Below, piece after piece: positions 11,296 to 21,716 of a DNA stretch of 64,000 bases; position 1 is the first letter of the stretch; every line of letters starts with the position of its first letter. This stretch comes from Prorocentrum cordatum (taxonomy: Eukaryota; Sar; Dinophyceae; Prorocentrales; Prorocentraceae): contig CAUYUJ010020243.1 in assembly GCA_963575745.1 (NCBI GenBank), positions 91,474-155,473 of the forward strand, written 5' to 3'. The notes under the pieces were generated by a model, which saw only the letters and a program-made list of their open reading frames with translations, had not been told where the DNA came from and searched no databases. Made by a program: the position numbers and the translations under genes.

Positions 11296-11386
11296 GTCCG
11301 GCTACCCCACGTTCTACGTGGACGGGATCCGGCCCAAGAGCGACGGAGTGTCCATCAAAGCGCAGCTGGACGCCATCTTCGGAAGG
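11296..11386 (+). CDS. Exon candidate: EF-hand E-helix segment
   Basis: The frame from 11297 reads SGYPTFYVDGIRPKSD then GVSIKAQLDAIFGR, bounded by an AG at 11294-11295 and a GT at 11387-11388 directly after the AGG codon. The C-terminal part has the hydrophobic spacing of the helix that precedes an EF-hand calcium loop. A canonical loop is encoded about 1.07 kb downstream in the phase needed to continue this helix. EF-hand proteins bind calcium; the specific protein cannot be named. The other frames over the same bases look less protein-like. Confidence 0.5.
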
Positions 11387-12240
11387 GTTGATGGCCCGGG
11401 CTGGCGCCGTGCCCGCCTGTCCCAGCCTCCCGCGACCCTCCTCGCGCTTCCGGCCTCCTTCGTCCCTCAGACTCTTCCTCCCTCATCCCTCGTCCCTCCT
11501 CCCTCAGTTTCGTTACCATCCGTCGTCCTCATCCTCCTCCTCTTCCTCCTTCCTCCTCCGCCTTTTCTTCTATGACCCGTCCCCTCCCCCTCCCCCTCCT
11601 CCTCCTCGTCCTCCTCCTCTGTTTGCTCATCACTCTTCATCCTCTCCCGTCGCCTCACTGGCTATCTCGGAGCTCTCTGGCCTCAGGCTCCGCATACCTG
11701 CCGTGAGTCCTGCAGGGACCCCGAGATTGCTCCAGGATGCCACCCCAACAATTTCACCTCGTCACTCTCATCGTGCAGGAGCTGAGGCATGCGTGCCACT
11801 CGTTCGATTGACTTTTTTTCGTGGACCTTCAGTTTTGAGTTCCCACGAGTGCGGCACCGTGGTGTCGGAAAGCAAGAATCCTGCGTCCGTGCGCGGGCGT
11901 GTGTGGTGCCCCTCCTCCCCCTCTGCCCTCTTCACTCCTCACCTCCTCCCGCTCTCCCTGCTTCCCCTCTGTTTCCCCCTCGCCCTTTCACTCCCCCCAT
12001 CGATACAGCCAAGACCCCGAAACAAGGACCGCTTTGGGTTCGGAAGGGGCTCGCTGTTCCTTGAGCTCTTCGATGGCTGCTGCTTTCTCACCCCTCGTGC
12101 ACCCAGCCGCTTCTGGGGCCAAACAGGGGCTTCGTTCCTGATATTCGGCGTTCCTTCTGGTAGTACCTCGACTGGATCTCTTCTCCCTTCTCTCCCTCGC
12201 CCCTCTCCTCATCCCTCCCCTCTCTCCCGCCGTCGTCTGC
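11387..12240. other. Pyrimidine-rich putative intron
   Basis: Mostly C/T-rich sequence with CCTCCT runs (11450-11660, 11910-12000, 12175-12235). No supported exon is seen. A large continuous ORF spans it only because stops are rare here. Confidence 0.4.
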
Positions 12241-12244
12241 CGCC

Positions 12245-12336
12245 GTCGGCGTGCCGGTGGTGGTGGTCGTCGTCCTTGCTCGTCGTCGTCTTCGTCGTCG
12301 TCGTCGCCGGGAGTCGTCGTCGTCGTCGTGGTCGTG

Positions 12337-12372
<36 letters not shown>

Positions 12373-12373
12373 C
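12245..12373. repeat. CGT/GTC microsatellite
   Basis: GTCGTC repeats with GTG variants. It is the same repeat type as at 15383-15643 and 25853-26013. Confidence 0.95.
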
Positions 12374-12458
12374 CTCGGGGCCCCTATCGCGCCCCGAACT
12401 CGGGCTGCAACGGGGTCCGCGCCCACGGGGCGCGCCCCCACCGCGCGGGCGGGGGCCC

Positions 12459-12500
12459 GCGGACGGGGACGGCGACGGGCGCATCACCGTGGAGGAGTCG
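12459..12500 (+). CDS. Exon candidate: EF-hand calcium-binding loop
   Basis: The frame reads ADGDGDGRITVEES. Positions 1, 3 and 5 of the loop are Asp, position 6 is Gly, position 8 is Ile and position 12 is Glu: a canonical EF-hand loop. Joined to the segment ending at 11386 it would follow an E-helix with correct spacing. Against it, no AG acceptor occurs in the roughly 90 bp before 12459, so the 5' exon edge is unexplained, and GC-rich sequence could mimic part of the motif. Confidence 0.4.
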
Positions 12501-12559
12501 GGCGCGACCGGCAGATGCGGGGGGGGGGAAGATGGGGCAGGAGAAAGGTATTAGCGGGG

Positions 12560-13262
12560 GTGGTGATAATGATGATCATGGCGGTGATGTTGTTGATGAT
12601 GATGTTGATGATGATGGTGATGATGATGATGACGCTGCTTATGATGATGCTGATGATGATTCTGATGATGGTGATGCTGATCATGGTGGTGATGCTGATG
12701 TTGATGATGATGTTGATGCTGATGATGGTGATGGTGATGGTAATGGTAATTGTGATGAGGATGAGGATGAGGGGGATAATTGTGATGGTGATGCTGATGA
12801 GTATGATGATGGTGAGGATAATGAGGATGATCAGGATGATGGAGATGATGAGGCTGACGATTATGATGAGGATGATGAAGATGTGGATGAGGATGATGAG
12901 GATGATGACCATGCTGATGATCGTGATGATGTTGGTGGTGGTGATGGTTGTGGTGATAGTGCGGAGGTGGTGGTGGTGGTTGTGGTGGTGGCGGTGATGA
13001 TGATGATGATAATGATGATGATGCTGATGATGATGATGATGCTGGTGGTGGTGTTGGTGATGATGATGGTGATCATGATGACGATGACGAAGGGGACAAC
13101 GAGGATGACGATAACGACGATGAGGATGACAATGATGATAATGACGACGAGTGAGATGACGATGATGACGATGGTGACGATGGCGACGATGATGACAAGA
13201 CAGCTCACGATGACGATGAGGCTGATGCATATGGTGATGGTGATAATGGAGAGGATGATGAG
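12560..13262. repeat. GAT microsatellite
   Basis: Imperfect GAT/GGT/GCT array changing to GACGAT and GATGAG variants to the right. Acidic, Met-rich, Ile-rich and His-rich ORFs are artefacts of it. Confidence 0.95.
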
Positions 13263-13300
13263 AAGCATGATACTGGAGAACGACCCCATTCATATTATTT

Positions 13301-13690
13301 CTAGGGCTGTAGGGCTATAGGGTTATGGGGCTACAGGGCTATAGGGCTAGAAGGCTTTGGGGCTATAGGGCTATAGGGCTATAGGGCTATAGGGCTATAG
13401 GGCTATAGGGCCATAGGGCCATAGGGCCATAGGGCTATAGGGCTATAGGGCTATAGGGCTATAAGGGCTAGAGGGCCATAGGGCTATAGGGCTAGAAGGT
13501 TATAGGGCTGTAGGGCTATGATGGCTATAGGGCAATAGGGCTATAAGGCTATAGGCCCACTGGGCACCCTGGCACCCGGGCACCAGGGTGCCTGGGCACC
13601 TGGGCACCCAGGCACCCAGGCACCCAGGAACCCGGGCACCCCCTTGCCCCTGGGCACCCAGGCACCCAGGCACCTGGGCACCCAAGGCAG
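13301..13690. repeat. GGGCTATA and GGCACCCA tandem repeats
   Basis: About 30 copies of AGGGCTAT with occasional CCAT variants (13301-13552) are followed by GGCACCCAGGCACC repeats (13557-13690). Confidence 0.95.
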
Positions 13691-13764
13691 CCACCGAAAC
13701 CTGCGACGAACCTCACCTAACCATATGGATCCGCTAGGACCCCTACAGAGGCAAGCTCTGATTG

Positions 13765-14051
13765 GGGAATGATGCTGATACTGGTGATGGTAATGATGGT
13801 GATGGTGTTGAGGATGCTGATGAGACTGTTGTTGATGAGGAAGACTGTCAAGGTGCTGCTGGTGATGATGCTGCTAATGATGAAAATGATGATGATGGTG
13901 ATGATGATGGTGATGATGGTGGTGATGATGTTGCTGATGATGGTGATGATGATAATAGCGATGATGATGATGATGATGATGATTATGATGATGAGGATGA
14001 TGATGATGATGATGATGATGACGATGATGATGATGATGATGCTGCTGATGC

Positions 14052-14124
<73 letters not shown>

Positions 14125-14286
14125 GGTGATGATGATGATGATGAAGGTGATGATGATGAGTGGATAATCGTGATGGTGCTGGTGATGCTGATGCTGATGC
14201 TGATGCTGATACCGTGGCTTCTTCTGGATAATGCGATCACGACGACGATGACGATGACGATGACGATGATGCCGATGATGATGACG

Positions 14287-14361
<75 letters not shown>

Positions 14362-14376
14362 CCGATGATGATGACG

Positions 14377-14448
<72 letters not shown>

Positions 14449-14476
14449 GTGATGATAGTCATGATAATGATGATGC

Positions 14477-14514
<38 letters not shown>

Positions 14515-14572
14515 CCGATGATGATTATGATGGGGATGATCATGATGATGATACTGATGTTACTCAACCGTG
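13765..14572. repeat. Long GAT microsatellite
   Basis: An 800-bp GAT array with long pure runs near 14030-14060 and 14290-14420. Asp-, Met- and Ile-rich ORFs over it are artefacts. Confidence 0.97.
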
Positions 14573-14902
14573 CATAGTTTTTATTATTGATCACCACTGC
14601 CGGCGCACATTACATTTTTCCAATTGAAGTGCCCTATTGTTCTTTATCAATAACAGTCTTGAGGGTCAAACTAGCCCCAGGGCCCCCGAACTACTAAAAC
14701 AACAAAGGCTCCCGATTGATAGTTCCTCATCATGTATTCAGGAATCGCATTCTCGCGTTGGACTTCCTCGAATTATTCAGGAGGCTTACGCCATTGCGCC
14801 GACCCCCAGGACAAGCGGGGAGTCCACGGTTGAGGCGTCGTGTTTTTTTGGGGGTACTACCAGCGACATTCTTTCCTCCCAGCTTGAAACATGACCCTAC
14901 GC
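14573..14902. other. Unique sequence, no supported gene
   Basis: This is a non-repetitive island between the GAT array and the duplicated segment. Open frames on both strands are short and carry no motif I recognise. Confidence 0.4.
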
Positions 14903-15218
14903 CTATGACTGGTATCACCTGTACTCGATGCCGATCTTAAGGATCCCCTCAGTTTCTCAAGGTACATCCCTAAGATTGTCATCGCCTTGGGCCTCCGCTT
15001 CGCTCGACTTCCCCCTCTCTCCTCTCCCCTGTTCTGCCCCTTGCCCTTGTGCCTCCTTGCCCTCATGTCTTGTGTGTCTTCTCCCTCCGTCTCCCTGGAT
15101 TCCCCTCCCCGTCTCCTCGCTGATTGGTATCACCTGTTCTCGATGCCCATCTTAAGGATCCCCCCAGTTTCTCAAGGCACATCCCTAAGATTGTCATCGC
15201 CTTGGGTCTGCTGATCTC
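14903..15218 (+). repeat. Duplicated 93-bp segment (14905-14997 and 15124-15216)
   Basis: Two copies of about 93 bp with about six differences lie 219 bp apart. Both contain GGTATCACCTGT and AAGATTGTCATCGCCTTGGG. Both stay open in a shared + frame that reads through PSFSRHIPKIVIALGLL in copy 2, followed there by a hydrophobic stretch. The minus strand is also open. It could be a duplicated exon or only a short tandem duplication. Confidence 0.6.
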
Positions 15219-15252
15219 AGGGATCGGGATACGTTCGAGGCTGGTTACCCAG

Positions 15253-15380
15253 GGCCCTCGCTCGTGCACCTTCTCTTGTGTGGTCCCCCTTCCGCGCCGC
15301 GCTCGCGGAGCTCCAGGAGGCGCGCGCCTTCTTCGCCACCAAACCCAGCGGGCTGAGGCCCCCAGTGCGTCCGCGGGGCG
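15253..15380 (+). CDS. Exon candidate, unidentified
   Basis: After TTACCCAG, one frame reads RAALAELQEARAFFATKPSG then LRPPVRPRG and reaches a GT at 15381. The Ala/Leu/Glu-rich start suggests a helix. I recognise no family. A CGT microsatellite begins three bases after the proposed donor. It may belong to the same transcript as the EF-hand segments, but nothing in the sequence proves this. Confidence 0.35.
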
Positions 15381-15382
15381 GT

Positions 15383-15560
15383 GTCGCCTCCCGTCGTCGT
15401 CGTCGTCGTCGGCGTCGTCGTCGTCGGCGTCGTCGTCGGCGTCGTCGTCGTCGTCGTCGGCGTCGTCGTGGTCGTCCTCGGCGTCGTGGTGGTCGTCGTC
15501 GGCGTGGTGGTCGTCGTGGTGGTGGTCGTCGTCGTGGTGGTCGTCATCGTTGTCTTCGTC

Positions 15561-15601
<41 letters not shown>

Positions 15602-15643
15602 CGTCGTCGTCGTGGTCGTCGTCGTCGTCGTCGTCGTCGTCCC
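15383..15643. repeat. CGT/GTC microsatellite
   Basis: GTC repeats with GTG and GGC variants; the Arg-, Val-, Ser- and Thr-rich ORFs are artefacts. Confidence 0.95.
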
Positions 15644-16081
15644 AAGCGGCCCTTCCTGGCCGGAACTGCGGCGAAAGCGCTGTCCGGAGTGAGAGTGGTC
15701 CTCAGTTGCGGCTGCCGGGAGCGGCCCGACCAGAAGGCTGGGTAGACCGCTCCCCGACGGGGAAGGAAATGGAAGCTGGAAGAGGAAACGCTCTAAGATA
15801 CTTCTGCCCAGGGGACTGGTGGGACTGCACTGCCGAGGCATCAAGGAACGTCAGCGGCGATTTCCAAGATCGAAGGGACTCGCGGACACTCCATTCAGTG
15901 CCTGCGGCACGGGTGCAGATGAGGTGCAGTCTATGGTGGCCAGCGTGGGCCCCAAGGAGAACGTAACCCAGACAGAAAAGTTATGCCGCCGTGGATGTGT
16001 ACACCGTGTGGTGCGCAGGCGTCTCTGCGGCCGCGCTTCGAGGGGCAAATGCGTATCCTCGGGACACCGCCACGGCTAGCA
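15644..16081. other. Unique sequence with open frames, no identified gene
   Basis: Several frames are open to about 15966, with phrases such as KRPFLAGTAAKALSGVRVVL. There is no domain that I can name and no clear splice boundary. Confidence 0.35.
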
Positions 16082-16248
16082 TTAAGTCGGGCCTGTCCAC
16101 CTACAGGGACAAAAAGACACAGACACAATTAATCGTCGATCCTCAGAAAAATATAGGAAAATTACGGGGGGGGGGGAAGACAAAAACCCAGAAAATATAC
16201 GAAAATACGGGGAATCGTTTTATTTGTGTGTATTTATCTGTGTGTCCC
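16082..16248. mobile_element. F1 end remnant joined to F2 element
   Basis: Positions 16082-16105 are a lone F1 terminal repeat (TTAAGTCGGGCCTGTCC). At 16106 an F2 element starts (GGGACAAAAAGACACAGACA) and runs to TTTATCTGTGTGTCCC at 16248, then AGGGCCCC. F2 copies share the A-rich left end, a G-run near the middle, a GGGGAAT motif and a T/G-rich right end finishing in a CAG. Confidence 0.7.
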
Positions 16249-16249
16249 A

Positions 16250-16865
16250 GGGCCCCCTCAAAAATGGCGAAGCTTCGGGACCCCCCCACGGGCGGCAACG
16301 GCCGGCATCTGGCCGGAACACCGCCAGCGGATGGCGGCGGGCGGCAGCGGACGGGCGGCCACGGGCAGGAGAGCGCGGCGAATCGCTGGGACAGCGGCAG
16401 CGGGCGGCGACGGGGCGGCAGCGGGGCAGCAACAGGCCAGAACGTGGCGAATCCTCGAGACACTCATGCAAGTGTTTGCACGAGTTCAAGAGAGAAGCCC
16501 TGGATGCAAGCATCTTCTGGGGAAAGCGGCGCAATGAATGATGGAGAACTGGGAGTCGTCAACTCCACGGCTCGCGCAAGTATCCCCACCCTCCCACCCG
16601 CAACTTGGCCGCGCGGGCGCGAGAACGCTGGCGCGCAGTGCGACCAGCTGGTTTGGCACAGCTGATACGGTCGCGGTGGCGCTTACCGATGGTAGCTTCC
16701 CAGTGCGTCTCAAAGACCGCGGGTGCGTGCTGGCTCGTCAGTGCGGGTCGGTGATTCGGGCGGGCGCGAGATCATGATGACGCCGCCAGCGGCGGCAACG
16801 ATGATGATAATCGTGATGGTGGTGGCAATGATGACGAATGCCGCCGGCAAGGCCAATGACGGCAC
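16250..16865. other. GC-rich unique sequence
   Basis: Positions 16290-16440 have imperfect GGCGGGCGGCAGC-type repeats. An open frame near 16650-16770 (SWFGTADTVAVALTDGSFPV) is protein-like but has no clear edge or motif. Confidence 0.35.
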
Positions 16866-16869
16866 CGAT

Positions 16870-16949
16870 TCTGGTCACGACGCTGACGATGACGATGACG
16901 ATGATCACGGCTACTACGATGATGATGATGATGATGATGATGATGGTGG

Positions 16950-16984
<35 letters not shown>

Positions 16985-17027
16985 GTGATGGTGATGGTGA
17001 TGGTGATGGTGATGGTGATGGTGATGG

Positions 17028-17072
<45 letters not shown>

Positions 17073-17150
17073 CGATGAGGATGAGGATGAGGATGAGGAT
17101 GAGGATAAGGATGATGGAGATGAGGATGGTGACGCAGATGATGGTGGTGG
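16870..17150. repeat. GAT/GGT microsatellite
   Basis: A GATGAT array with a pure GGTGAT hexamer block (about 16982-17030) and GAGGAT block (about 17075-17105). Confidence 0.95.
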
Positions 17151-17329
17151 TAATGATGAGTATGTCCATATGTCGGTGATGAGGTGGTTGTGCTGTTGAT
17201 GGCGGCAACGGTGGCGATTTACGATAACGATAACAGTGGTGATGCGATTTCATTGACGAGGGTGATGGGGAAATGCGCGCGCAAAAAAAAGATCAGGAAA
17301 TCAGGCGCACTTGTTGGTGACAAGCTTCC

Positions 17330-17990
17330 CGATTTTTCCAAACCAACCTGTAGTGTTGGGTTCTCGTTTTGAAAAGACATCGCCCCGCTTCCCGCTCACT
17401 CACTCCTCATCCCCCTCCTTCCTCCTCCCTCCCCCCATTCCTGCCTCTGCCCTCCGCATGTCCATGTCGGTACACGCCTCACGCGCTTCGTGGCCCCATG
17501 GGGAGCTCCAACTGAAGCCCCTGTGCCAGCGCCCGCATGCCTTCTCCACAGTTTCGCCGCGTCCCTCACGCGCTTCGTGGCTCCATGGGGAGCTCCAACT
17601 GAAGCCCCTGTGCCAGGGCCCGCATACCTTCTCCACAATTTCGGTACACGCCTCACGCGCTTCTTGGCTCCATGGGGAGCTCCAACTGAAGCCCCTGTGC
17701 CAGGGCCCGCATGCCTTCTCCACAATTTCGGTACACCCCTCACGCGCTTCGTTGCTCCATGGGGAGCTCCAACTGAAGCCCCTGTGCCAGGGCCCGCATG
17801 CCTTCTTCACAATTTCGGCGCGCCCCTCACTTTCTTCGTGGCTCCATGGGGAGCTCCAACCGACGGCCCTAGTGTCAGGGCCCGCCCGCATGCCTTCTCC
17901 GCATGATCTCGGCGCGACCCCCTCACACGCTTCGTGGCCCCATAGGCACCTCGACCTCAGGCCCTAGTGCCAGGGCCCGCATGCCTTCTC
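17330..17990 (+). repeat. 87-bp satellite with 62.8-kb-type leader
   Basis: The core GGGGAGCTCCAACTGAAGCC recurs at 17504, 17591, 17678, 17765 and 17852, exactly 87 bp apart, with a degraded sixth unit. 87 bp is 29 codons, so all frames stay open in register; that alone does not show coding. The leader (17330-17390, GTGTTGGGTTCTCGTTTTGA) also precedes the 77-bp satellite at 62.9 kb. Confidence 0.85.
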
Positions 17991-18039
17991 CACACCATTG
18001 CGGCGCTACCCTCACACGTTTCGCGTCCCTCCTCCCAGG

Positions 18040-18955
18040 GGGTTTACCGACGACGGTACCGCACGGCACGACACGGCACGCGGGCACGGCAACATGAAGC
18101 ACAGCAAGGCACGCCATTGCACGCGGGTGCGGCACGGGCCTGCTTTGTATTTTTGTTCGCAAGCACGGCGCGGCATGCGGGCACGAAAAGCGGGCACTGC
18201 ACAGCATTTTTCTTCCGGATTCCAGAAATTAGGTCTTAGGCACGACATGGCACGGCACGGCATGCCACGCTGCCGGCATGTGTTCCGCATCCCCGAACCG
18301 AGACCCCCTGGCCACAATTGTCCCGCGTTCCAGGAACTAGGCGCAGCACGGAACGGCACGACTTGCGCCTGGCAGTTGCTTCGCATTCCATCAAGAGAGG
18401 AGAGGCCACCCGGACCCAAGCATTGGCGCTTGTTCAACGGCCTTGGGCGCTTACTAAACAGCCCTGCCCTGTCTGATCCCTTCTGCGTGTGCGTCCACGA
18501 AACGACTTCGCGCGCCGGGGTGATATCTGATGGGGGGTGGACTCTTTAAGGAGGGGAAACAACACACAGACACAATTCATTGTCGATTCTTCAGAAACTA
18601 CGAGAAGGTATGGGAAGTGTGGGGGGAAGAGAAACTCCCAGAAAGTATGGGAAAAAACATGGGGAACCCTGTTCTTTGTGTGTATTTCTTTGTGTGTCCC
18701 AGGGCCCCTTCACTCTTGCTTGCCCTCTCTTCCGGAAGACGGGCGCGGCACGGCGCGGCATAATGCGCCGCACGCCACGGCGCGCCGCACGCCGCGCGGC
18801 CGACGGTTTTTTTTTTGGGGGGCCTGCCGCACACCCGGCGCGGCACGGCACGGCACGGCACGCCGCGGCACGGCCTTGGCGCGGCGCGGCGCGCGGGCAC
18901 GGCGCGGCACGGGCGCGGCGCGGCGCGGCGCGCCACGGCGCTGCTAGGGGGCCAC
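18040..18955. repeat. GGCAC/GGCGC-rich degenerate repeats
   Basis: Imperfect CGGCACGGCACG and GGCGCGGC units dominate 18055-18200 and 18725-18950, with an F2 element between them. The ORFs here are Ala/Arg-rich artefacts. Confidence 0.75.
18554..18700. mobile_element. F2 TIR-like element (147 bp)
   Basis: It begins GGGAAACAACACACAGACAC, carries GGGAAGTGTGGGGGGAAGAG, and ends TTTCTTTGTGTGTCCC followed by AGGGCCCCTTCA. It aligns end to end with the copies at 16106 and 52244. Confidence 0.75.
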
Positions 18956-18959
18956 ATGC

Positions 18960-19677
18960 GGGGGGGGGGTGGGGCTCACTCCGCTCGGGAGCTGTTTTAA
19001 GTGGATGAACTGTTCTACAGCAACCTGTTAGGATAAATCAAGGGTGTTTGCCTCTTAGCTCCCTCTTGGAGGTCCTCCTGAGGCTCTCTTGGGCTGTTCT
19101 CGGAGCATCCGGGGTTGTGTTGAGGCCATCATGGGACCACTCCCCTCTCCTCCAAGCCAGTCGGACCGGGCTCTTGGGGGAAGGGTTGGGGGGGACAGTC
19201 ATTTTACACGGCAAGGGAGCCTCAAGGGGTCGGCGATAGTTGATTCGTTTCGTCGCTCCCCTAGTCCCCACCCCACACCACAGACCTTAGTAGACCCTTT
19301 TAGTCTCGTCGTTCGTTTGTCGTTTGTCATTGGTTCGCTGGTCTCCCCTCTCAACATGGCTCCGAAGACGACCGCAGGAGGAGTCCAATATGGTACATAA
19401 GGCCCGAAGATGGGTCCCAAAGGCTGCCAAGACGGTCCACGAGAGGCCCCCAAGAGTTCCCAAGAGGGCCCCATGCGTCCGAACATGGCCCAGCACGATT
19501 TCCACATCAGCCCCAAGACGAAGACGTCCCAATACAGCCCCGAAAAAATACCGCGATGCACTCTCAGACCGTCCCAGTGCGCCCAAGGCAGCCTCCAGAG
19601 CTTTGAACAGGACCCCAAGAGGGCCCCAAAGAGGCACAGGGGGCGCCCCAGGTGGGTGGCCCAGAAAACAGCTCCAG
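18960..19677. other. Degenerate CCAAGAGGGCCCC-rich sequence, no gene
   Basis: From about 19360 to 19670, short phrases such as CCCCAAGAGGGCCCC recur irregularly. The complementary kind of repeat lies at 27.3-28.0 kb. Open frames on both strands are not convincing. Confidence 0.45.
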
Positions 19678-19911
19678 GATTGGCCCCGAGGGCCCCCCGC
19701 TCCTCCCTTCTGTCGTAAGTCGGGCCTGTCCCTCTACAGGAGGAATATTCAAAAATAGTATACAAATAGTCTGCGGACGATTTTTTAAATATCTTCGGCT
19801 ACGTCGGTGCATTTTCTAAGTATTTTTCATCTGTCGTCCAAGATCCCCCTGTAGGAGGACATGCTCGACCTAAGATTGGCCCGGGAGGCCCCCCGCTCCC
19901 TCCTGTCCCTC
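19678..19911. repeat. About 38-bp direct repeats flanking an F1 element
   Basis: Positions 19678-19714 and 19874-19911 are diverged copies of one sequence beginning GATTGGCCC and containing GGCCCCCCGCTCC. They bracket an F1 copy exactly, as the 46-bp repeats bracket F7 at 8.2 kb. Confidence 0.7.
19715..19874 (+). mobile_element. F1 TIR element with GTAAGT...AG ends
   Basis: Left end GTAAGTCGGGCCTGTCCCTC and right end GGACATGCTCGACCTAAG are inverted repeats. The element therefore carries a perfect GTAAGT 5' splice-like site and an AG at its far end, the arrangement expected of an introner. The interior has the F1 motifs GGAATATTCAAAAATAGT and TCGTCCAAGATCC. No coding capacity. Confidence 0.8.
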
Positions 19912-20036
19912 GCCGCTCCTTCGTGCAAGAGCCAGGGCGTGCTTGAACCGCCTGGAGTCCAGCAGTTCCCTGAGATCCGACGTTGCGAACAGACAACATC
20001 GCAGCACCGTGAAAAGTCATGGCTGGAGCTCCAGGC

Positions 20037-20193
20037 TTAAATCGGGCATGTCCCTCTACAGAAGGAATCTTCAAAAGTAGTCAAAAGATAGTCTGGGGCG
20101 ATTTTTCATGTTTTCTGACTATTAGGGGGCATTTTTGGGGGTGCTTGTAATTCTTCGCCCAAGCTCCGCCTGTGGGGGACATGCCCGACCTAA
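20037..20193 (+). mobile_element. F1 TIR element (157 bp)
   Basis: Left end TTAAATCGGGCATGTCCCTC, right end GGGGGACATGCCCGACCTAA. Flanking 8-mers CTCCAGGC and CTCTTGGC agree at six of eight bases, a possible decayed target duplication. Confidence 0.8.
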
Positions 20194-20323
20194 CTCTTGG
20201 CCCTACCTTTCTGCGTCAGTTTTCGATTCGAGCCAGGTGGATCCTTGCTGGTCCCGGGGCCCGAAGCCGGGCGACATTGCCAGCTGTGAACAAAAATGCG
20301 ACGTCCGGGTCTGAGGGATTTCT

Positions 20324-20374
20324 GGGACGGGCGTGTCCCTCTACAGGAGGAATATTCAAACATAGTTATAATTC
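20324..20374 (+). mobile_element. F1 left-half remnant
   Basis: It matches the F1 left end (GGGCGTGTCCCTCTACAGGA, then GGAATATTCAAACATAGT) but stops where an F9 element starts. It is probably truncated or interrupted by that element. Confidence 0.65.
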
Positions 20375-20595
20375 TAGGCCTCCCAGATGGGGTCCGAGCA
20401 GATGGGGTCGACGGCTCGCTCCGCATCGCCGACGCATCGACGATGCGGCTCGATGTAGAGCCCGACTTTCTCCAAGCCGATGGCGCCGGTGCATCGCCGA
20501 CGTCGCCGATGCATCGCCGATGCGTCGCCGATGCATCGGCGAGACTGCGCGATTCTCCGACCCCATCTCATCGGACCCAATCTCGGAGGCCTCTA
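20375..20595. mobile_element. F9 palindrome-rich TIR element, copy 1
   Basis: The ends (TAGGCCTCCCAGATGGGGTC and its partner GGACC...CTCGGAGGCC) are inverted repeats. The interior is packed with GCATCGCCGATGCATCGGCG-type palindromes and a CTCGATGTAGAGCCCGA motif. Related copies lie at 36005-36226 and 52808-53015, with a relic at 20880-21015. Confidence 0.75.
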
Positions 20596-20879
20596 ACCTC
20601 AGAGAGTCCGTGATGCTAATCGGTTTCCCCCCCCCTTCCTCCCTCCCTTCCTTCCTTCCCTCCTTCCCTCCCTCCTCCCCTTCTTCTTGCATGACACAGT
20701 GCTGGTGCAACTCCCACCGCCGCCCACTACTGCAATACGCAGTGGTTGCGTTCCGGCGCGCTTGCACTCAGCCCGGACATGTCTCCTGCATGAGGTTTCC
20801 TTGGCCTTCTTTACTACAATATTTTCTGCCGATGCGCCGTCTAGGTGCGGCTTCTTGCGTGCGTGCGTGCCTCCCCCCG
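20596..20879. other. CTTC-rich and unique sequence
   Basis: Positions 20632-20690 are CCCTTCCTTCC repeats. The rest is unique, and I see no gene. Confidence 0.5.
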
Positions 20880-21015
20880 TCCTCCCCGCGTCGGCGACGT
20901 CGGCCGTGCACGGGCGCCACGGGCGCGAAGCAGGTCGGGCTCCGCGTCGAGCCGCCGCGCCGATGCGCTGGCGCTGCGGCGCGATCCTCCGAGCCCGCTC
21001 GCTCGGACCCCAGCA
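20880..21015. mobile_element. Diverged F9 relic
   Basis: It shares the F9 phrases GGCGACGTCGGCC, GGGCTCCGCGTCGAG and GCGCGATCCTCCGAG, but its ends are degraded. Confidence 0.45.
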
Positions 21016-21025
21016 GCACGACGAT

Positions 21026-21030
21026 GCGGG

Positions 21031-21069
<39 letters not shown>

Positions 21070-21440
21070 GGAGGAGGAGGAGGAAGAGGAGGAGGAGGAG
21101 GAGGGGAAGAGGAGGAGGTGGTGGGTGAGGAGGAGGGGGGGAGGAGGAGGCCTCCGCTGGGAGGCCTCCACTGTCGTGCCCGGCGCGGGGCACGACGATC
21201 CATGGCGGGCGGGGCGGGGGCGGCGCGGCGGGGCCCCGGCGCGCGCCCCCGCCCGCCGCTCGGGCCGAACGAGGGGGGGGATATAGGGAGAGGGGGGGCA
21301 CGAAACCTGCTTCTCCTTCTCCTCCTCCTCCTCCCTCCTGCTCTCCCTCCTCCTCCCCTTCCTCCTCTCCTTCCCCTCCTCCCCTCCCCCTCCCCACTCC
21401 CCCTCCCCCTCCCCATCCCCCGCCTCCTCCGCCTGCATGC
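21026..21440. repeat. GAG tract, GC-rich spacer, CTCC tract
   Basis: GAG repeats at 21026-21140 and CCTCC/CCCCTC repeats at 21312-21435, with a GC-rich spacer between them. Long ORFs on both strands are artefacts. Confidence 0.85.
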
Positions 21441-21623
21441 AGCTGCTGGTCTCGGCCCCGCCGCCGGGCCCCTTCCTCGACACGTGGGCGCCGCCCGGCG
21501 CTGGGAGGCGCCGGGGAAATCAGCTGCGCGAGCTGATTCTCAAAACCCCCCCCTTGGCTATCCCCCCCCCTTTCGCCCGGCCCGAGCCGCGGGGTGGGGA
21601 GCCTGCCTCCGGCCAGGCGGGAG

Positions 21624-21715
21624 CTGAGCCTCCACGGCAGAGAAAACCCGGACCTCTTCCTGCAGTTCAAGGCCGAGGACGGGCGGACCGCTGCGCGGGG
21701 CCAGGGTTATGTCGG
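21624..21715 (+). CDS. Exon candidate upstream of an F1 introner
   Basis: The frame reads LSLHGRENPDLFLQFKAEDG then RTAARGQ, highly protein-like. It may extend upstream, since the frame is open through PPARRE. It ends at 21715, just before a GT (21716-21717) created where the F1 element begins. If the F1 element is removed as a GT...AG intron (21716-21908), the frame continues into 21909-22030. No family is recognised. Confidence 0.5.
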
Positions 21716-21716
21716 G

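Noticed and set aside
13301-13552. Telomere-like GGGCTAT repeats
   Set aside because: Units are mostly 8-9 bp with CCAT variants and do not match the TTTAGGG-type repeat expected. They are interstitial and followed by another minisatellite.
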